A stretch of 64,000 nt of DNA from Alnus glutinosa (lineage: Eukaryota > Streptophyta > Magnoliopsida > Fagales > Betulaceae). The stretch lies in NCBI RefSeq assembly GCF_958979055.1, contig NC_084892.1, forward strand, positions 1,678,001 through 1,742,000, given 5' to 3'. Both the position numbers and the translations under genes were made by a program. This document shows positions 1-16,344 of this stretch, piece by piece; within the stretch, counting starts at the first letter, position 1; every line of letters starts with the position of its first letter. The notes beneath the pieces are model-generated. The model saw nothing but the letters and a program-made list of their open reading frames with translations, was not told where the DNA came from and searched no databases.

Positions 1-1629
1 TTTGCGCTGTTTGCAAACGCTGTTGCTGAATCTGTTTACAATGGCGTTATTATTTATTCTACATTTGTGAGATAGCAATTTGCAGAAAATGCTTTATGCT
101 TTTGGTTTTTCGATAAGAAATTCTGCCTAAAATTGGTAGGAGTAAGTGATTTGAGAGTCCAGTTTTCTTAGCATGGTGCTAGTGGATCGGGGATATTGAT
201 TCCCAATGTTTTGGGTACACATTATTAGTCTTGCTCTCACAGTCTCGCCACCAATTTTTTTTTTTTTTTAGCGAGTACAACACTAAATTTATTTAAAGCG
301 AAAGGGCGCAACCAAGTACGAGGAAGGATTTATGGAATAATCCTAGTAACTGGTTTTATTTGTAGCTCCAGTGTAGCATAAAATGCAATAGGAGCAACAG
401 AAACGTAAATAAACAGTATTTTTTTTATACAATATTCATAATTAGAAACAAATATTTTTTGCAAATTAAGGAGCATGAATTTGCTCTCCCACTTTCTCTC
501 TGACTAATGTTTATACATCATCGTGTTCTTTGGAATGTTTACAAGTAGCTATCAGCAACCAGCTGAGATTTTAGAGGTGCTCTCTGCTTGTGAAAATGGA
601 TAAGTAGTTAGATGGAAAAGCACCTAGCTGCAGCTGAACTTATAAGCAGGTGTCTGAAAACTAACGGGTGCCTATCCTGAAAAATGTACATGGCTGGTCT
701 CCTCATGCTCCTAGAACTTATATTTTTGTTGTTGGTTGTGTGGATGCCAATTGATTATAATTGACACCCTGGTGTAGGGTATGTACTTGTTGGCAATCTT
801 TGTTGGTATGTGCAACTCTATGTATATAAATGTAAATTTCAAGCATTTGTGCTTTATGCGTTTGTACTTTTGTTGATGCGGTTGATACACACCATCTGAA
901 TTGTTTTCATATGTAAGGATATTGCTTATTTTTTCAGCGAGTATGTATTTAATTTTCATCATCATATGATTATTTACAATTTATATATGCTTATAAACGG
1001 GAATTCTACAATCCTTCACTTCATGCTTTTGGTTCAACACAGTCTTGCTGAAACTTAAACTAGGCATTATTAATTATGCACTGTTGCGAGTTCCATGCAT
1101 CATTAATTCTTATATCTTCTTCTACTTGATCAGTTTGTATGAGGAAATGTAAAACTTAGTGAACTGGATCCAATAGGTGTGAATACAGTGAATTGCTTTT
1201 ACTTTTGAGTTTTTTATCAGCATTTTTCTCTTGATTAGAAGAAGACCATATTTTGTGTTTGGAAAGATTTTGAATTGCATAATTCCTTGTGTGATAGCCA
1301 ATGTATCAAGTAGTCCTCCCCATTCCAGTTTCAGGGCCATTAAGGTCTGAGGTAAATTTTACTTGTAGGGGCCTGGTTGTTTACTTGGCATGGACTTTGG
1401 TTATAATTGGTTTTATTGCCATCGGTATGATTTGATCCCAAGTTTGATAGTTTCAAAATTTTGACGTTCTCTATCTCTGACTTTCATATTGAATACTGGT
1501 TTCCTAGTTTATATATTAAATTATGTCAGTTTGGATGAACTATTGTTTGCATTCTTGTTTATTGTGAACATCATGAGGCTAATGTACCATTTTAATACTT
1601 AGTGTGTTATATCAAATTTGCTTTTGCAG
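1..1629 (+). other. probable 5' intron/flank of the UMP-kinase-like gene
   Basis: No exon could be recognised here. The stretch is AT-rich and has no open frame of useful length on the + strand. The first recognisable exon (1630) starts with one base that completes a codon, behind a pyrimidine-rich acceptor ending TTTTGCAG, so at least one upstream exon exists. It lies here unrecognised or, more likely, left of the window. Confidence 0.5.
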
Positions 1630-4702
<3,073 letters not shown>

Positions 4703-5227
4703 TATCTATGAGACTCTTATCTGATGCATTATTAGGTCTTGTAACCTCAGATGCTATGTCAAGTTAATAGACCTTCTTAGAAAAGTTGGTGGGCGCCTTT
4801 AGTTCAGCTGCCGGCTACTCTTTACCGAGGCTTGGATGGTTCTCTTGATTCATAATTTGCCACCTGTAATGCACATGAGAGGTGGTTAAAGGTTCGGCAA
4901 GGCCTGTGCTATTCGTTGATTATTTACTGTTTGCTCTGTTTGATATCTGCATCTTATTAGTGAGGTGCCGATTTTTCTTGTATTTTATATCTGTAAATGT
5001 TGTTGACTTAACAGAAGCATTAGTTGGGATAGAACAGTTAATTCGGGCGAATAATTAACAGTGAGTGTACTGATAGTGGGTGTTAGAGCAAGATACACAG
5101 TTCAAAGTCATGAGTGTCCTTATAGATTGTAATTGTTTTACTGTAACAGGAACGATGGAATTCGGATATTTTAAATTTTAAATGTGTTATTGAACTGCTA
5201 AATAATGCTTCCTAATATTGTAATTTT

Positions 5228-5258
<31 letters not shown>

Positions 5259-6040
5259 GTAGAATGCTGTATGATTGAAATATTCGCATTCTGTGAGATG
5301 ATTGTGTTCGTATATAGTTCATTTTTAAAACTTGATGAAGGATCTAAACCTCAGAAACTATTGAGGTTCTGGAATTTGAAGGGTTACTGTAGATGATCAG
5401 GATTTGGTTTATTTTAGCCTTCTCCAGTATTAGGTTGTCTGTTGAAGAGTGGAAAGTGAGGAATATGAGTGGAACTAATGCCACTCTTCCATGTTGGTAG
5501 GCTGATTATCAAATTTGTGTTTCAAGAGGATGGACAAAGAGCAAAGAGGTGTTAACGTGTTTTGGAGGGGTTTTTTTTTTTTTTTTTTTGAAAGTGTATT
5601 AATTTGACATAAATGTGAAAATTGTTTGTGTATTGAGGAGTGCTGCCTCCTCTGGAGATAAGTTTCGGAGGCACGGGAGCTTGCAGGGTAAGTAGGCCAT
5701 TGGGAGAGCAAAAAACTCAGCCTGGACAACCACCAGTCCTGAGATTCTCTTGCTTTGAAAATAACTAATAGCAAAACTAAATTACATAACACAAGACTAA
5801 TAATAGAACTGTGTTGTTGGGTAATGAACGAGACCATCAGATATCTCCACCACCAACAAAGCTGGAAAACATAAAGCTTACAAATATTACAGAGAGCAAC
5901 CATAGGTTCTAACAAGATTGTCTGCAACAGCCAGAATTTGCAGCGAGATAATGCAAATGAAAAATGGAGGATATAAATGAGGATAGAAGCAACCGATTTA
6001 GTACTGGGAAATTACTGAGGCAATTTAAGATGAGGATGCC
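4703..6040. other. convergent intergenic spacer / 3' UTRs
   Basis: Space between the UMPK-like stop codon and the stop codon of the minus-strand receptor kinase. It contains a T-run followed by about 20 G at 5228-5257 and a T-run at about 5571-5589. No gene is seen. The first few hundred bases on each side are presumably the 3' UTRs of the two convergent genes. Confidence 0.6.
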
Positions 6041-8268
6041 TCAAGGCAGGCCATCTTCAGTGGTGGCAAGCGAAGGCGAAAGTGAATTGCGCGATTCATC
6101 GTAATCGTCCCCAAGAGGGGACTGCTCCACCCTGATGTCCTCTATCATCTTTGCCACTTCCACCATTGTTGGCCTCTTCTCAGGCTGTGGCACCACACAG
6201 GCCAACGCCACATGAAGCATCGACACAAGCTCTTCCTCAATGTTCTTATACCTTAAAAGCTCCTGATCGAACACTTCAGCGGTCCACTCTTCCTTCACAA
6301 CCGATCGAACCCATTTGGGAAGGTCCACAGCCTGTTCCTCCTCGTCGGCTCGTGGCCGAGTCGGTGAAGGGTACTGGGATGGAGCTCTCCCTGTAAGAAC
6401 CTCCAGCAACAAGACCCCGAAACTGTACACATCTGCCTTTTGAGACAGCCTCTTGACCTCTGCTTGTTCAGGAGCCCTGTAGCCTCCTAATCTTGCAATG
6501 GCATGAACGGGGTTTAGAAGCAACGAGAGTCCAAAATCAGAAATGCAAGCCACGCCATTCTTGTCAAGGAGCACATTCGAAGATTTCACATTCCCATGAG
6601 GTATTTTCGATATGCTGTACTCTTCATGAATTTTTGCAAGCCCTCGAGCCGCTCCTAGCACCAAGCTGATCCTCGTAGTCCAATCCAAAGGAATTCTCCC
6701 GGGACCCCGATTCCCTAAATTTGTATAAACCAAACATATATCAAGAACCACACAACATAGTTATTCAAACATACCACAATATATATATGAAGAAGTATAA
6801 CTAATTGAACAAAGTTTTTGCCGGATCAGAAGAATTTTCTTCAATTCAGTCTATGAAGAGTCCAAAATGTATGTAATTATGACATGCATTTTTTGTTTAT
6901 TAAAACATACTGACCATGAAGAAGTGAATGCAAGCTCCCATTGGGAAGATAATCATAGACAAGAAGCTTCTCCTCCTTGGCATAGTAATAAGCTCTAAAC
7001 CTCACAATATTTTGGTGCTTGAGCTTCCCAATCACATCCATATACTGCTCAAAATCCGTCCTCGCACACGGGTTCGCGTCCTTGAGCCGCTTCACCGCCA
7101 TGACGCCCCCGTCATCGAGAACCGCCTTGTACACCGTCCCCAAGCTCCCCTTCCCAAGCATCTCCGCCGACGCACGCAGCAAATCCTCCAGCTCAAACTT
7201 CTTCCTGTCGAAGAACACGAGCTTACTTCGGTCCGTAGCGTTAGTCCCATCGCTACTATCTCCACCTCCATTGTTCGCATACACTTTCTTCTCACTCCCA
7301 CCATAGCTGCTCCTCCTCCTCTTCCCACTCTCGCTCCCGGTCATCGAGCTCGAGAAGCTCCGGTCTCTCGCGCAGTAATGCGCCACCACGAACGACACGA
7401 TCACTAGCAACGCCACGCAGTTCGCTACCGCAATCGCCACTATTGCACCGGTGCTCAGCCCCTTTCGCGATCTTCCTTTGCTTTGACTTGTCGCAGGCGC
7501 TTGGGGAAACGAGCTCGGGTTCGACGGCACTGTCGTCTGAGACGAAGCCGACGCCGGAAGAACATCTGTGAACGAGCAATTCGCTAACGGGCTCGACCCA
7601 CATAGCCCTTCGTTCCCGGAAAAGCTTTTTTCGCCGAATTTTCTCAGCAATCCGTCCGGTAACCGACCGTACAGCTCATTTCTCGTCAGGTTCAGCTCCT
7701 TGAGGTTCACCAGAGAGACAGAGAGGTCGGGAACCACCCCAGAGAGCGCGTTGTTCTGCAACCGAAGCGTGAGGAGCCCAGTCAAGGAAGTCAATTGTTT
7801 CGGAATCGGGCCTCGGAGGTTGTTGTCGGATATGTCGAGGCGGAGGAGGCGCTGGAGGGAGGATATCTCCGGTGGGATCCCGCCGGAGAGGTCGTTGCCC
7901 GAGAGGTAGAGGAGCTTGAGGTTGGTGCAGTTGGTGAGGGGTAAAACGGTGCCGTTCATTCGGTTGTTGTGGAGGTCTATAAAGCGGAGCTGGTCGAGCT
8001 GGGCGAGAGAGCCGAGCGGGCCGCGGAGGTTGAGCGAAGGGAGTGAGAGAGCAATGACTCGGCTGTGGTGTGAGGAGCAGCGGACACCAAGCCATGCAGC
8101 GGCGCAGGCGTCGCCGCCGCTCCAGTTGGACTGGAGCTCACCGTGGGCGTCGGTCTGGAGGCGAAAGCGGGTGAGTGCGTCTGTGTCGTTTGGTAGAGAG
8201 AGAGAGAGGGAAAGGAAGTCCAAGGCAAAGGCTAAGGCTAAGAGTAAGGGATAAGGATTTTTCTTCAT
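6041..8268 (-). CDS. PXC1: LRR receptor-like kinase, PXC1-type (LRR-III, atypical kinase)
   Basis: Two exons, 8268-6915 and 6714-6041, with a 200-bp intron (donor GTCAGT, acceptor TTTAG), give about 675 residues, close to what I recall for Arabidopsis PXC1 (about 672). Order: signal peptide (1-25), LRR N-cap with Asp-Ala-Cys, five or six LRRs (about 70-215), a Ser/Pro-rich linker, one membrane span (about 273-297, STGAIVAIAVANCVALLVIV), basic juxtamembrane region, then kinase with LGKGSLGTVY loop (371-380) and Lys393. The catalytic loop reads HGNVKSSN instead of HRD, while DFG is kept. This is typical of LRR-III receptor kinases and suggests weak or no phosphotransfer. PXC1 is linked to secondary wall formation in xylem fibres. 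The match runs the whole length, including the C-terminal NSLSPSLATT. The ATG at 8268 directly precedes the signal peptide. The gene looks intact. Confidence 0.93.
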
Positions 8269-8367
8269 CCTCGCTTGGTGTTTTTGGGTGTGTGAGCGGG
8301 AAGAGTAGGCAAGGAGGAGAGTGTTTTAAAAATTGTTGTATAATTATGTTCAAACCTCAACCTTATG

Positions 8368-8398
<31 letters not shown>

Positions 8399-11300
8399 CT
8401 AAGTTAAAAAATAATATATGAGAAAATTAAACAGTATCTATGCTTTCTTTCTCATGTCATGGTGGTCTAGTGAGGGGAAGAGGTATGATGATTAAAGGGT
8501 GGGAGGGAGTGGGTATGATTAAAGGTGACAATAATAATTAATATTATGGGAATGACTGTGGGGGGTGGTTGGGAGAATGATTGCACTTCCCTCCCACTCC
8601 TCTCAAATTGAATGAGTGGGGGAGTCTTCTCTTTTTTCTCTTTTTCTTTAACCAATTCAACATTTTGGGTGCCCTGCATATTTTGCATGCATAGTAGCCA
8701 CTAGCCAGGGAGTAGGGAGCCCTAAATTGCAAATTTTTTTTATCAGAAAAATGCTATATTTATATATCTTTATAATTTTTAATAAGTGTAAGCATGAAAT
8801 TAAAGAATGTTAAATGCTGACAACTTTTGACTCTAATCACACGTAGACAGTCTACGTGTAGAAAATTATAAAAGAATTAAGATCCTCTTAATTTCAAGTG
8901 AAATGAAAAAAAAAAAAAAAATCATTTTATTTCATGTTAAGATTAGATTTTACATTAAATGGTATACATAGACAAGGTTAAATGCTGTAAATTTAATTAA
9001 TACCATCAAATAGTTTTTTTTTTTAAGTTCCAAGAAGAATGAAAGGATCTGTTCCCTTAAAAAAAGAAGATCATGCCATGGTTATTAAATTATGATTTAT
9101 GGATTCTCTACTGTGACTTTTGATCCTGCGAATTCCAAAGATCGAGCTCAAGAGCTTAGAGCACGGTTATTGCATGTGGTAGCTCCTAGCAATTGAATGG
9201 ATTCCATATTACAACTGTCGGTAGGGTTGACTCAAGCTGGTTTCTTTCTACATAATAACAAAGAGTCACTCTATATTTATATATTTTAATCCCTTCGCCC
9301 TTCATCAATTCTCAATCAGCAACAGAATCCACAGCTGCTTTATTACTTTTGCATATAATCAAGTTATTTCCCTACAAGAAGAAAATGGAGCCTACAAGGA
9401 GCACGAATTAGCATGATCCTCACTAACCATCCTCTTAATTGGTCGCCAAATTTCCAGTCGCAGCGATACAGTTTGTCAGGATAGTCTAATTGTATTGCTA
9501 TATAGGTTAATTATAAATCATCAGTCCATTTAATTATATAAACGGGTCATATATTTAAACCCTAATTAATCCGTTAATTTTTGTGTTGGATTCGTATTGT
9601 AATCGTGGGTCATGTAAAAAATTATCACTCCTACCCAATTGTAATGAAGCAAAATTGGTATCAAAACCAATGATCGAGCTAGCTAGAACCATGACCAACC
9701 AGTGGATTGAAATAGACCTACAATACTTAAATTTTGACATGGTAGAAAGTTCCAAGAAGCAGTCTCTGATCGAAGCACCAATGAGGCAATGAGATAGCTC
9801 ATAATCTTGACAAATGGGCATGCATCATCGATCCCTGCCACAATGAGTTCCATAGTAAAGAGTAATGATCAGACCATATTGGCAGATGGGTTAATTAATA
9901 TACAATTAAAGTTATCACCTTAGACTTTTTTTTTCGGGGAAGAAGAAGTATTCAAATTCAATGGTGCACGCAGCACCCTCCAGAGTCAATGTCATATAAG
10001 GCCAACAAACTATATATATATATATATATACATAGGTTTTGGGGAAAGATTTCCTTTAAACTAGTTTAAGATTTTTCTAATATAGTCTCACGTACATTTC
10101 TTAATGTTACATAAAATGCATTTGATTTGATAATTAATTGAGTAATTCTATTAAAAATATATGAAAATCGCATACTTTAATAAGAATAAATGTAAGTTTA
10201 ATAGATAGCATTAATTTTTTTTTAACAGATTGTAATATATATATATATCAATTGGAAGGATTTTCTCTGAGAAGAATTTTTTTTTTTTTTTTTTTAAGGT
10301 TATAAATTACGTAAAGATAGAACTAGGGAAAAAGAAAAGGAAAGAAAAAACACAAAAGAGAATAAATTGAATATAATACATAATGATTTGTCTGCTGTTC
10401 CCTCTTCCTTCCTTTCCATCATATCGTGGAAGGAAAAAGCACACAACTTTAAGTCATCAGAAAGCAAAGTTGCTCGATCTACTGCCCCCATAATGATGAT
10501 CGGAATATCGTGGAAACAGACATGGCTTAACACCTCGATTAATTAATTTATACACTTTTTTCTTAATGTAGAACGTCCAAATCCAATTGGGTTAACATAT
10601 ATATTCACAAAGAATTAGTGTGATTAATATGCAGCACTTTATTGCATGGGATAAAATGTTGATATACTTTAAAGGACCGTCTCCTATCTCTTTTTTTAGC
10701 GCGAGTCAAATGACATTAAATATTAACTGTTTGTCACATAAGGAGATTATATCTAGTGATGCTTCCATACCACATTCAGCGTGAATTGTTCGGAACTCGT
10801 TCATGCATAGAAGTATAAACTTTTTTAACGAAGATAGTGATTAATTAAGTACTATACAGCAGTCTAATATGATTCTTTTACAGCCGTTGAAATGATGTTG
10901 TTAGGCCGATTTGAATCTGGACTTGTCAACACCTAAAATGAGTTATCTGGCCAAGGCTAGCTGGGGATAAATTCCAGGTGTATCAATAGTGAACTATTGT
11001 ACCTGTCACTGTTGTTTTGAATAATTGAATTTAGCTACGTACGTTCAAAGGAAGCTAGCCAAGCCTAAACTAGGTCAAAATCTAGGCAATTTTCAGGTTA
11101 CTGTTTTTTCAGAGCAAACCCTGATACAATTGTTACCTTTCCAGCTGGAGAATTATCTTCAAAAGTTTTGTTTTTAATCCAAAAAAAAAAAAGAAATCAT
11201 TTATTTAAATTTAAATTTTTCTGATTTTCAATGCCACATGGTGGGCTCATTGGTGGTACACACTCCCAACTCTCAGCCTTCATCTTCATGAGTATATATA

Positions 11301-11853
11301 TAGTAATGCTGTCGCAAAAAGTGAAGGACTTGCTTCAGCTTTCTTTTCTTTAATTCGATCTTCTGATTCATAAAGATGCGTTTTGCCCTCTACTTACCAA
11401 CACATTGCAATAAAGTGGAAAAGGAGAGAGGAGAAATTGAAGGCGGGATTGGCGTTCTAATTTTCTGCCATTCACCCAGTCAGCTGCCGGTGAGCATGCA
11501 GAAGCATGAGACTTACACGTGGAGGGATGAAAATTTGTGTTAACATGTTGGATACGGGTCGTGTCAATGTAGTAATTTTTGTTCGTGTGTTGGATATAAA
11601 TCGTACTGAGATGTAAGTATAAGACTATAAATTTATATAATTAAATTGCAAACCCTAAATATGTTGTGTATAAGTTTATATAAATCGATTATAACCTGAC
11701 CAATTTAATTAACGAATCAGACATTTCAGCCCTAACCCGTTAATTTCATATTGGGTTCACAAATTGTGTAAAATATTAACAATCCTAAAATCTAAATTGA
11801 TGTTAATTACATGGTGTGTTAATCTTATTAAAAATATATTTAAAAATTCTATA
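8269..11853. other. AT-rich intergenic region
   Basis: Upstream flank of the PXC1-type gene followed by AT-rich DNA with short homopolymers, a (CT)n run at about 8371-8398 and TA runs near 10010-10030 and 10239-10248. No convincing coding region, tRNA or clear transposon terminus was found. The open frames here (for example 9555-9821 and 10300-10533) have no recognisable domain or codon bias. Confidence 0.6.
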
Positions 11854-12956
11854 GAGATAAATGCACTGTTGGTCCCTGTGATTGGCCATAATTATTTTTC
11901 ACTTCCTGTGGTTCAAAAAGTTCATAAGAGATTCTCGTAGTAAACAATAATTACAAATTAGTCCTGAACATATTTTCCATCCAAAAGTTAACAGATTCCG
12001 TTAGTCAGTTACGTTACACCCAATAGAAAGTTGACACGTGTCCATTACAATAAAAATAAAATAAAATAAAAATAAATAAATAAATGAATATATATATATA
12101 TATATATTCTTTAAAAAAAAAAAAAAAAAAAACACAAAGGGGTCAGCCACCCCGTGGCCTTTAATCATTCATCAAACTTAATCACAGGGAAAAGTCCCTT
12201 GCCTTCACCAAAACCTAAATCCCAGGAGATCGAGGAAAAAGGGGAAGAGAATCTTTCGTTCTCTTTTCTTTGTTCTCTCTTCCTTTCAGAGTCTGCCTGC
12301 TTCCCTTTGATATCCCAATTATTTGGGAATCTGGGGCAAGATTTTCTGCTGGGACTGCGGGTAGGTTCGTCTTACATTTTCTTTGCTTGTATATAAATCT
12401 TTAGGATCAGGAAAGAACAAAGAAGACCCACTTTGCATCTGTCTGGAGTTGTTGTTGTCGTCTTACTTGGACAACGTTTGTGATTTCTGAGATGGGTTTC
12501 TTTGTTGATTAACAAGAGGGTTGTGGAAAGGGAGGTTCTTGGGGTGGCGTTAAAAGTATGATAAGATGAAAACAGGTGGATTCTGTTCGTTTCAAGTCAC
12601 GGGTTGGCCAAGGAGTTGTCTGTTTTTCATCTAACTGGGGGTGCGAGCCACCCCTGAGAATGGCCGGGGGTGACACGCAACCAACCCCATTGGCCGGGCC
12701 AAAAGCCACCCCTTTGTTTTATTTTTATTATTTTAAAAAAATTAATATTTTTATTTATTGTAATGAACATATATCGATTTTTTATTGGGTGTGATGTGAC
12801 TGACTAACGAAATTTATTAATTTATTAGATGAAAAATTGGTTTAAGAAGTGATTTGTAATTATTGTTTATCACGAGTACTTCTAATGAACTTTTTGAACC
12901 ACATGGAGTAAAAAATAATTATGATCAACCTTAAAGATCAACAATAAAATTATCTC
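11854..12956. mobile_element. non-autonomous Mu-like element with long TIRs
   Basis: Outer ends read GAGATAAATGCACTG (from 11854) and, on the opposite strand from 12956, GAGATAATTTTATTG. The inverted similarity continues for about 200 bp on each side, including GTGGTTCAAAAAGTTCAT, AACAATAATTACAAAT and the CACACCCAATA blocks. The GAGATAA start resembles maize Mu termini. The 0.65-kb core is GC-richer and contains short ORFs but no transposase. No clean 9-bp target duplication could be read, so the exact ends may be off by a few bases. Confidence 0.6.
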
Positions 12957-13975
12957 ATTATATTATCTTGGAATATATATGTTGGTTTAATAAATTAAAT
13001 TAAAGAAATGCCTTCCAATTTAATTTCTTTAAAAACAATTCTGACAAAATTATTTCATTGGAAATGAAACGACGCGCAGGGATTTAAAGATGTTTCTAGA
13101 CCCAAATAAAGCGAACGCAGAAGCCTGAGACTGCAGTTTTATCTGACTGCCCCAGAAAACAAAAAATAAAAAACAAAAAATAAAAAACAAAAAAGATAAA
13201 AGCTAATCTGACTGCTTGTTGGTCTTCTTCTTTTTCTGAGCCTGACTAGAATGTCGGTCTTTATTTTTTATTTTTTAATCGAAAGTCACTTCAACTTTTG
13301 TGGGTCAATCCCGACTTTCAAACTTTATTTTTTTATTTATTTTTTATTTTTTTCCTCCTTCTTCTTCTTCTTCAAATTGATATGAGATTCACTTGTTTAA
13401 ATAAAATTTTGGGTTATTTAGCCATCTCGTTCAGACAACAATTGTGAGAAAGTTATATGAATCTTACTTGTTTAAATAAATTTTAAATTGTTTAATCACC
13501 TATTCGGATATGTAAATTTCATAAAAATTCTCACAATTACCGCTTAAATGACTAGCAATTCGGATAATAAAATTATCAAAAATTCTATAAAAAAAACTGT
13601 ACACCTTAAGCCATAGGCTAAATAGAAGCTAAGAATGTGACCAAGCATTTTGCACTTTCATATAAAGTCCCGCTCTAATGTGGAATTTTGGATAATGGGA
13701 TTATTGGTTTAAGATTGTAATCCAAATATACATTTTTAAACAAAATTATATTTGTCTCATTTGAAAAAAATAACGGTTGCATGCAAGAGAATGCAATTTT
13801 AACTATGCACAATTTTAAAAGTTGAATCGTAATTTCAACAACTCAATCGTAATTTTACTAAATACTTACTGTATATTTTAAAATATTGTTATTTTTTTAA
13901 ATCACAACTTTTAAAACAACTAGACGGCATTAATAACTAACTAATTGAGTGGGATGGGTCTGATGTTGTAATAAT
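12957..13975. other. AT-rich intergenic region
   Basis: Low-complexity A/T-rich sequence with A-rich repeats near 13155-13200 and T-rich tracts near 13325-13375. No gene, RNA or defined element was recognised. Confidence 0.6.
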
Positions 13976-14276
13976 GAGCTTGTTTGGCAAAGATATGTAC
14001 AGAACAGAACAGAGTAGTGCGTTGTTAGTTTTAGAATTAGTAAAAAGTGATGATGTGATATAAAATAAAAAGGATTTGTATAAAAAAGTGAAAAAGTTTT
14101 GTATTGTAATGAATTTTTTTATTTGAATAGGAATAAAAAATTATTGATGTGATATAAAAAGTGAAAAAAGTGAAAATGTTTTGATGTTGATTGGTGGTAA
14201 AAAATATAAAAAAAGAAAAAGAAAAAAAGGTACATGAACAGTAACAACATTATGCTGTTCTGTTTTGTAACTTATC
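13976..14276. mobile_element. MITE, TTGTTTGGCAAA family (partial)
   Basis: Begins GAGCTTGTTTGGCAAAGATA and shares the internal block TGATGTGATATAAA with the copies at 57841-58177 and 62086-62349. No inverted right terminus was found before the next copy starts at 14280, so the right end is probably lost. Confidence 0.5.
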
Positions 14277-14279
14277 AAT

Positions 14280-14566
14280 GGGCTTGTTTGGAAAAGCCAG
14301 GAACGAAACAGAATAGTGGGTGTCACTATTCATTTTTTTTTTCCCAATAATAATCAACATCAAAATATTCTAATTTTTTTTTTCACTTTTTATATCATAT
14401 TAATAATTTTTTTTATTACTATTCAAATACAAAATTCACAATAATACAATTTTTTTTTTTTTTTTTTACAAATTCTTTTTACTTTATATTACATCATCAC
14501 TTTTTACTAATTTCAAAATTAACAATCCACTATTTTGTTCTGTACAAGTATTTGCCAAACAACACC
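14280..14566. mobile_element. MITE, TTGTTTGGCAAA family (complete, 3-bp TSD)
   Basis: Left terminus GGGCTTGTTTGGAAAAG overlaps the flanking base; the right terminus is the inverse, ATTTGCCAAACAACACC. Flanked by AAT at 14277-14279 and AAT at 14567-14569. A 3-bp target duplication with GG..TTGTTTGG ends is closest to PIF/Harbinger-derived MITEs. No ORF. Confidence 0.65.
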
Positions 14567-14569
14567 AAT

Positions 14570-16330
14570 AATTTAGGTAGACATTAGTGCTAAATATTGG
14601 GATGTTGAAAATAAATTAATAACGATGCACATATGTTAGCTCTATGGCCTCTAATTGATGTGGCTTGAGGTCGTCGGTTGAGACGCTTTCATTTAAGTTG
14701 TCCATCTATCCCCCATATTTGGAAGTTGGAACCCTTCATTCCACACGACATGTTCATTTTCTCTACAAAATATCATGGGGAGAGGTTTTTGTTAATAATG
14801 TTTTTGTTTTGAAAAGAAAAAATAATATGGAGAATGAAAACATTTTTCAATCAAAGTCTAGTTTAGGCATGGATAATGATCAATGGTAATTATTTACTTA
14901 AATTGCTAGAAATTTCGAATGTTATTGTAAGAGACACTCTTATACGACCCAACTGTTTAGATAGATCTTAGATTGCCCAAGCACTTGTCTAGGCAGGTAG
15001 ACCCTACGAAGATTTTCTCACAATTAACTATCCAGTTTGCTAGCAATTCAGATAAAAGATAATGCTAGAAACATATTTTTATCTCATAACTATTATATAA
15101 TGCTGATGTGAGCCGTGATGGTCCATTGGATCAATCCTTATTAAAAAAAGAAAAAAAATCTAAAAATTAATTCAAACTGCATATCAACATACCCTTCCGA
15201 CAAACAAAATTAGTTGGGATCTGAATTCTTGATAGGTACATATTGGTACTTCAAACATTACGACCTTGAAAACAGTGAAACACACAACTTTGCTCTACCT
15301 GAACTGACTGGAGATCGCTTGGGTAGTCCTATAACATATATGTTTACATGAAATGTTCATCTTCTGAGCCATTTATTAACTCAAGAAGGAAAAGGCAGAA
15401 CAAAAGTACCAAATACCCAACTCTCTTGTACCTGGCACTCACACCTAACAATAGTACCCGCTGGGAAATTGTGCTGGACTATCCCAAATTAGTCCAAAAT
15501 AAATCATAAGCAACTGAACTGACACATACCAACACCCGTTAATATATCCTGCCATTTCTGCCAATTGCCAAATGAGTTATCCCCAACAAACTTTCGATCT
15601 TCCTTTGAGGAAAAGCTGCATAAAAGTCAAGATGGTTTGTAGTCGGGTCATTCAAAAAAAAAAAAAAAAACTACCATCACCTCACTTAGCTCTTTCACTA
15701 TTTTCTCACCATCGTTGAGTTCCTATATAGTGTCACATTCTTCATCATCGTGCCACCGTACAAGGTGACCGAACTACCCTTTGGCGATTAAAGGTGGTTC
15801 AGCTAACCCTAATTAACTTTGAAAAATACTAAAAATACTAAATCTTTTACTAAAAAATTCAACTGTAAATGTAAACTATTTCATTTTTGTTAAGCATCCC
15901 TGTGAGCACTCATTTTAAAAGTCTCTTACCTCTCTATTAGTACTATTACAGGGTAACTTAGCATCAAGTCTTACCTTCATATACCATACAATCCTTTTTT
16001 AGGAAAATCTACCCGATTCAGTCTGGAACTTGGACTTGGCCAGCCAACAAACCCCTCCAATTGGGTAAAGAAGTAATTCTGAGTATGTTACATTTAAATA
16101 CAACTTCAATTAAAACTTAAAAGATCCACGAAGACTTGGATTTTACGGGACTGAATTGAAATTTTCTGAAATTTACAAAACCTGAGATGTCTGGGCAAAT
16201 GGACCTTGTATCCCAAGCACTTCAGGCCCTGAAATTTCATTTCTCATTCCCAACCCGAATTTCTTGAAATTCAGACTGAAAATTTCAGGGAATTGAGATC
16301 TTTATCGGATTAGTATTTCTCAATTTTCAA
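14570..16330. other. AT-rich intergenic region
   Basis: No gene or clear element recognised. The segment 15100-16300 is somewhat less AT-rich but shows no conserved protein in any frame. Confidence 0.55.
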
Positions 16331-16344
16331 AGAGAACCACTTAG

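Noticed and set aside
5475..5927. 150-residue minus-strand ORF behind the PXC1-type gene
   Set aside because: Spans a T-run and the 3' flank; no recognisable domain, low-complexity composition.
6928..7909. Long + strand open frames (6928-7407, 7568-7909) opposite the receptor kinase
   Set aside because: Antisense shadows of a GC-rich, well-conserved coding exon; no independent domain.
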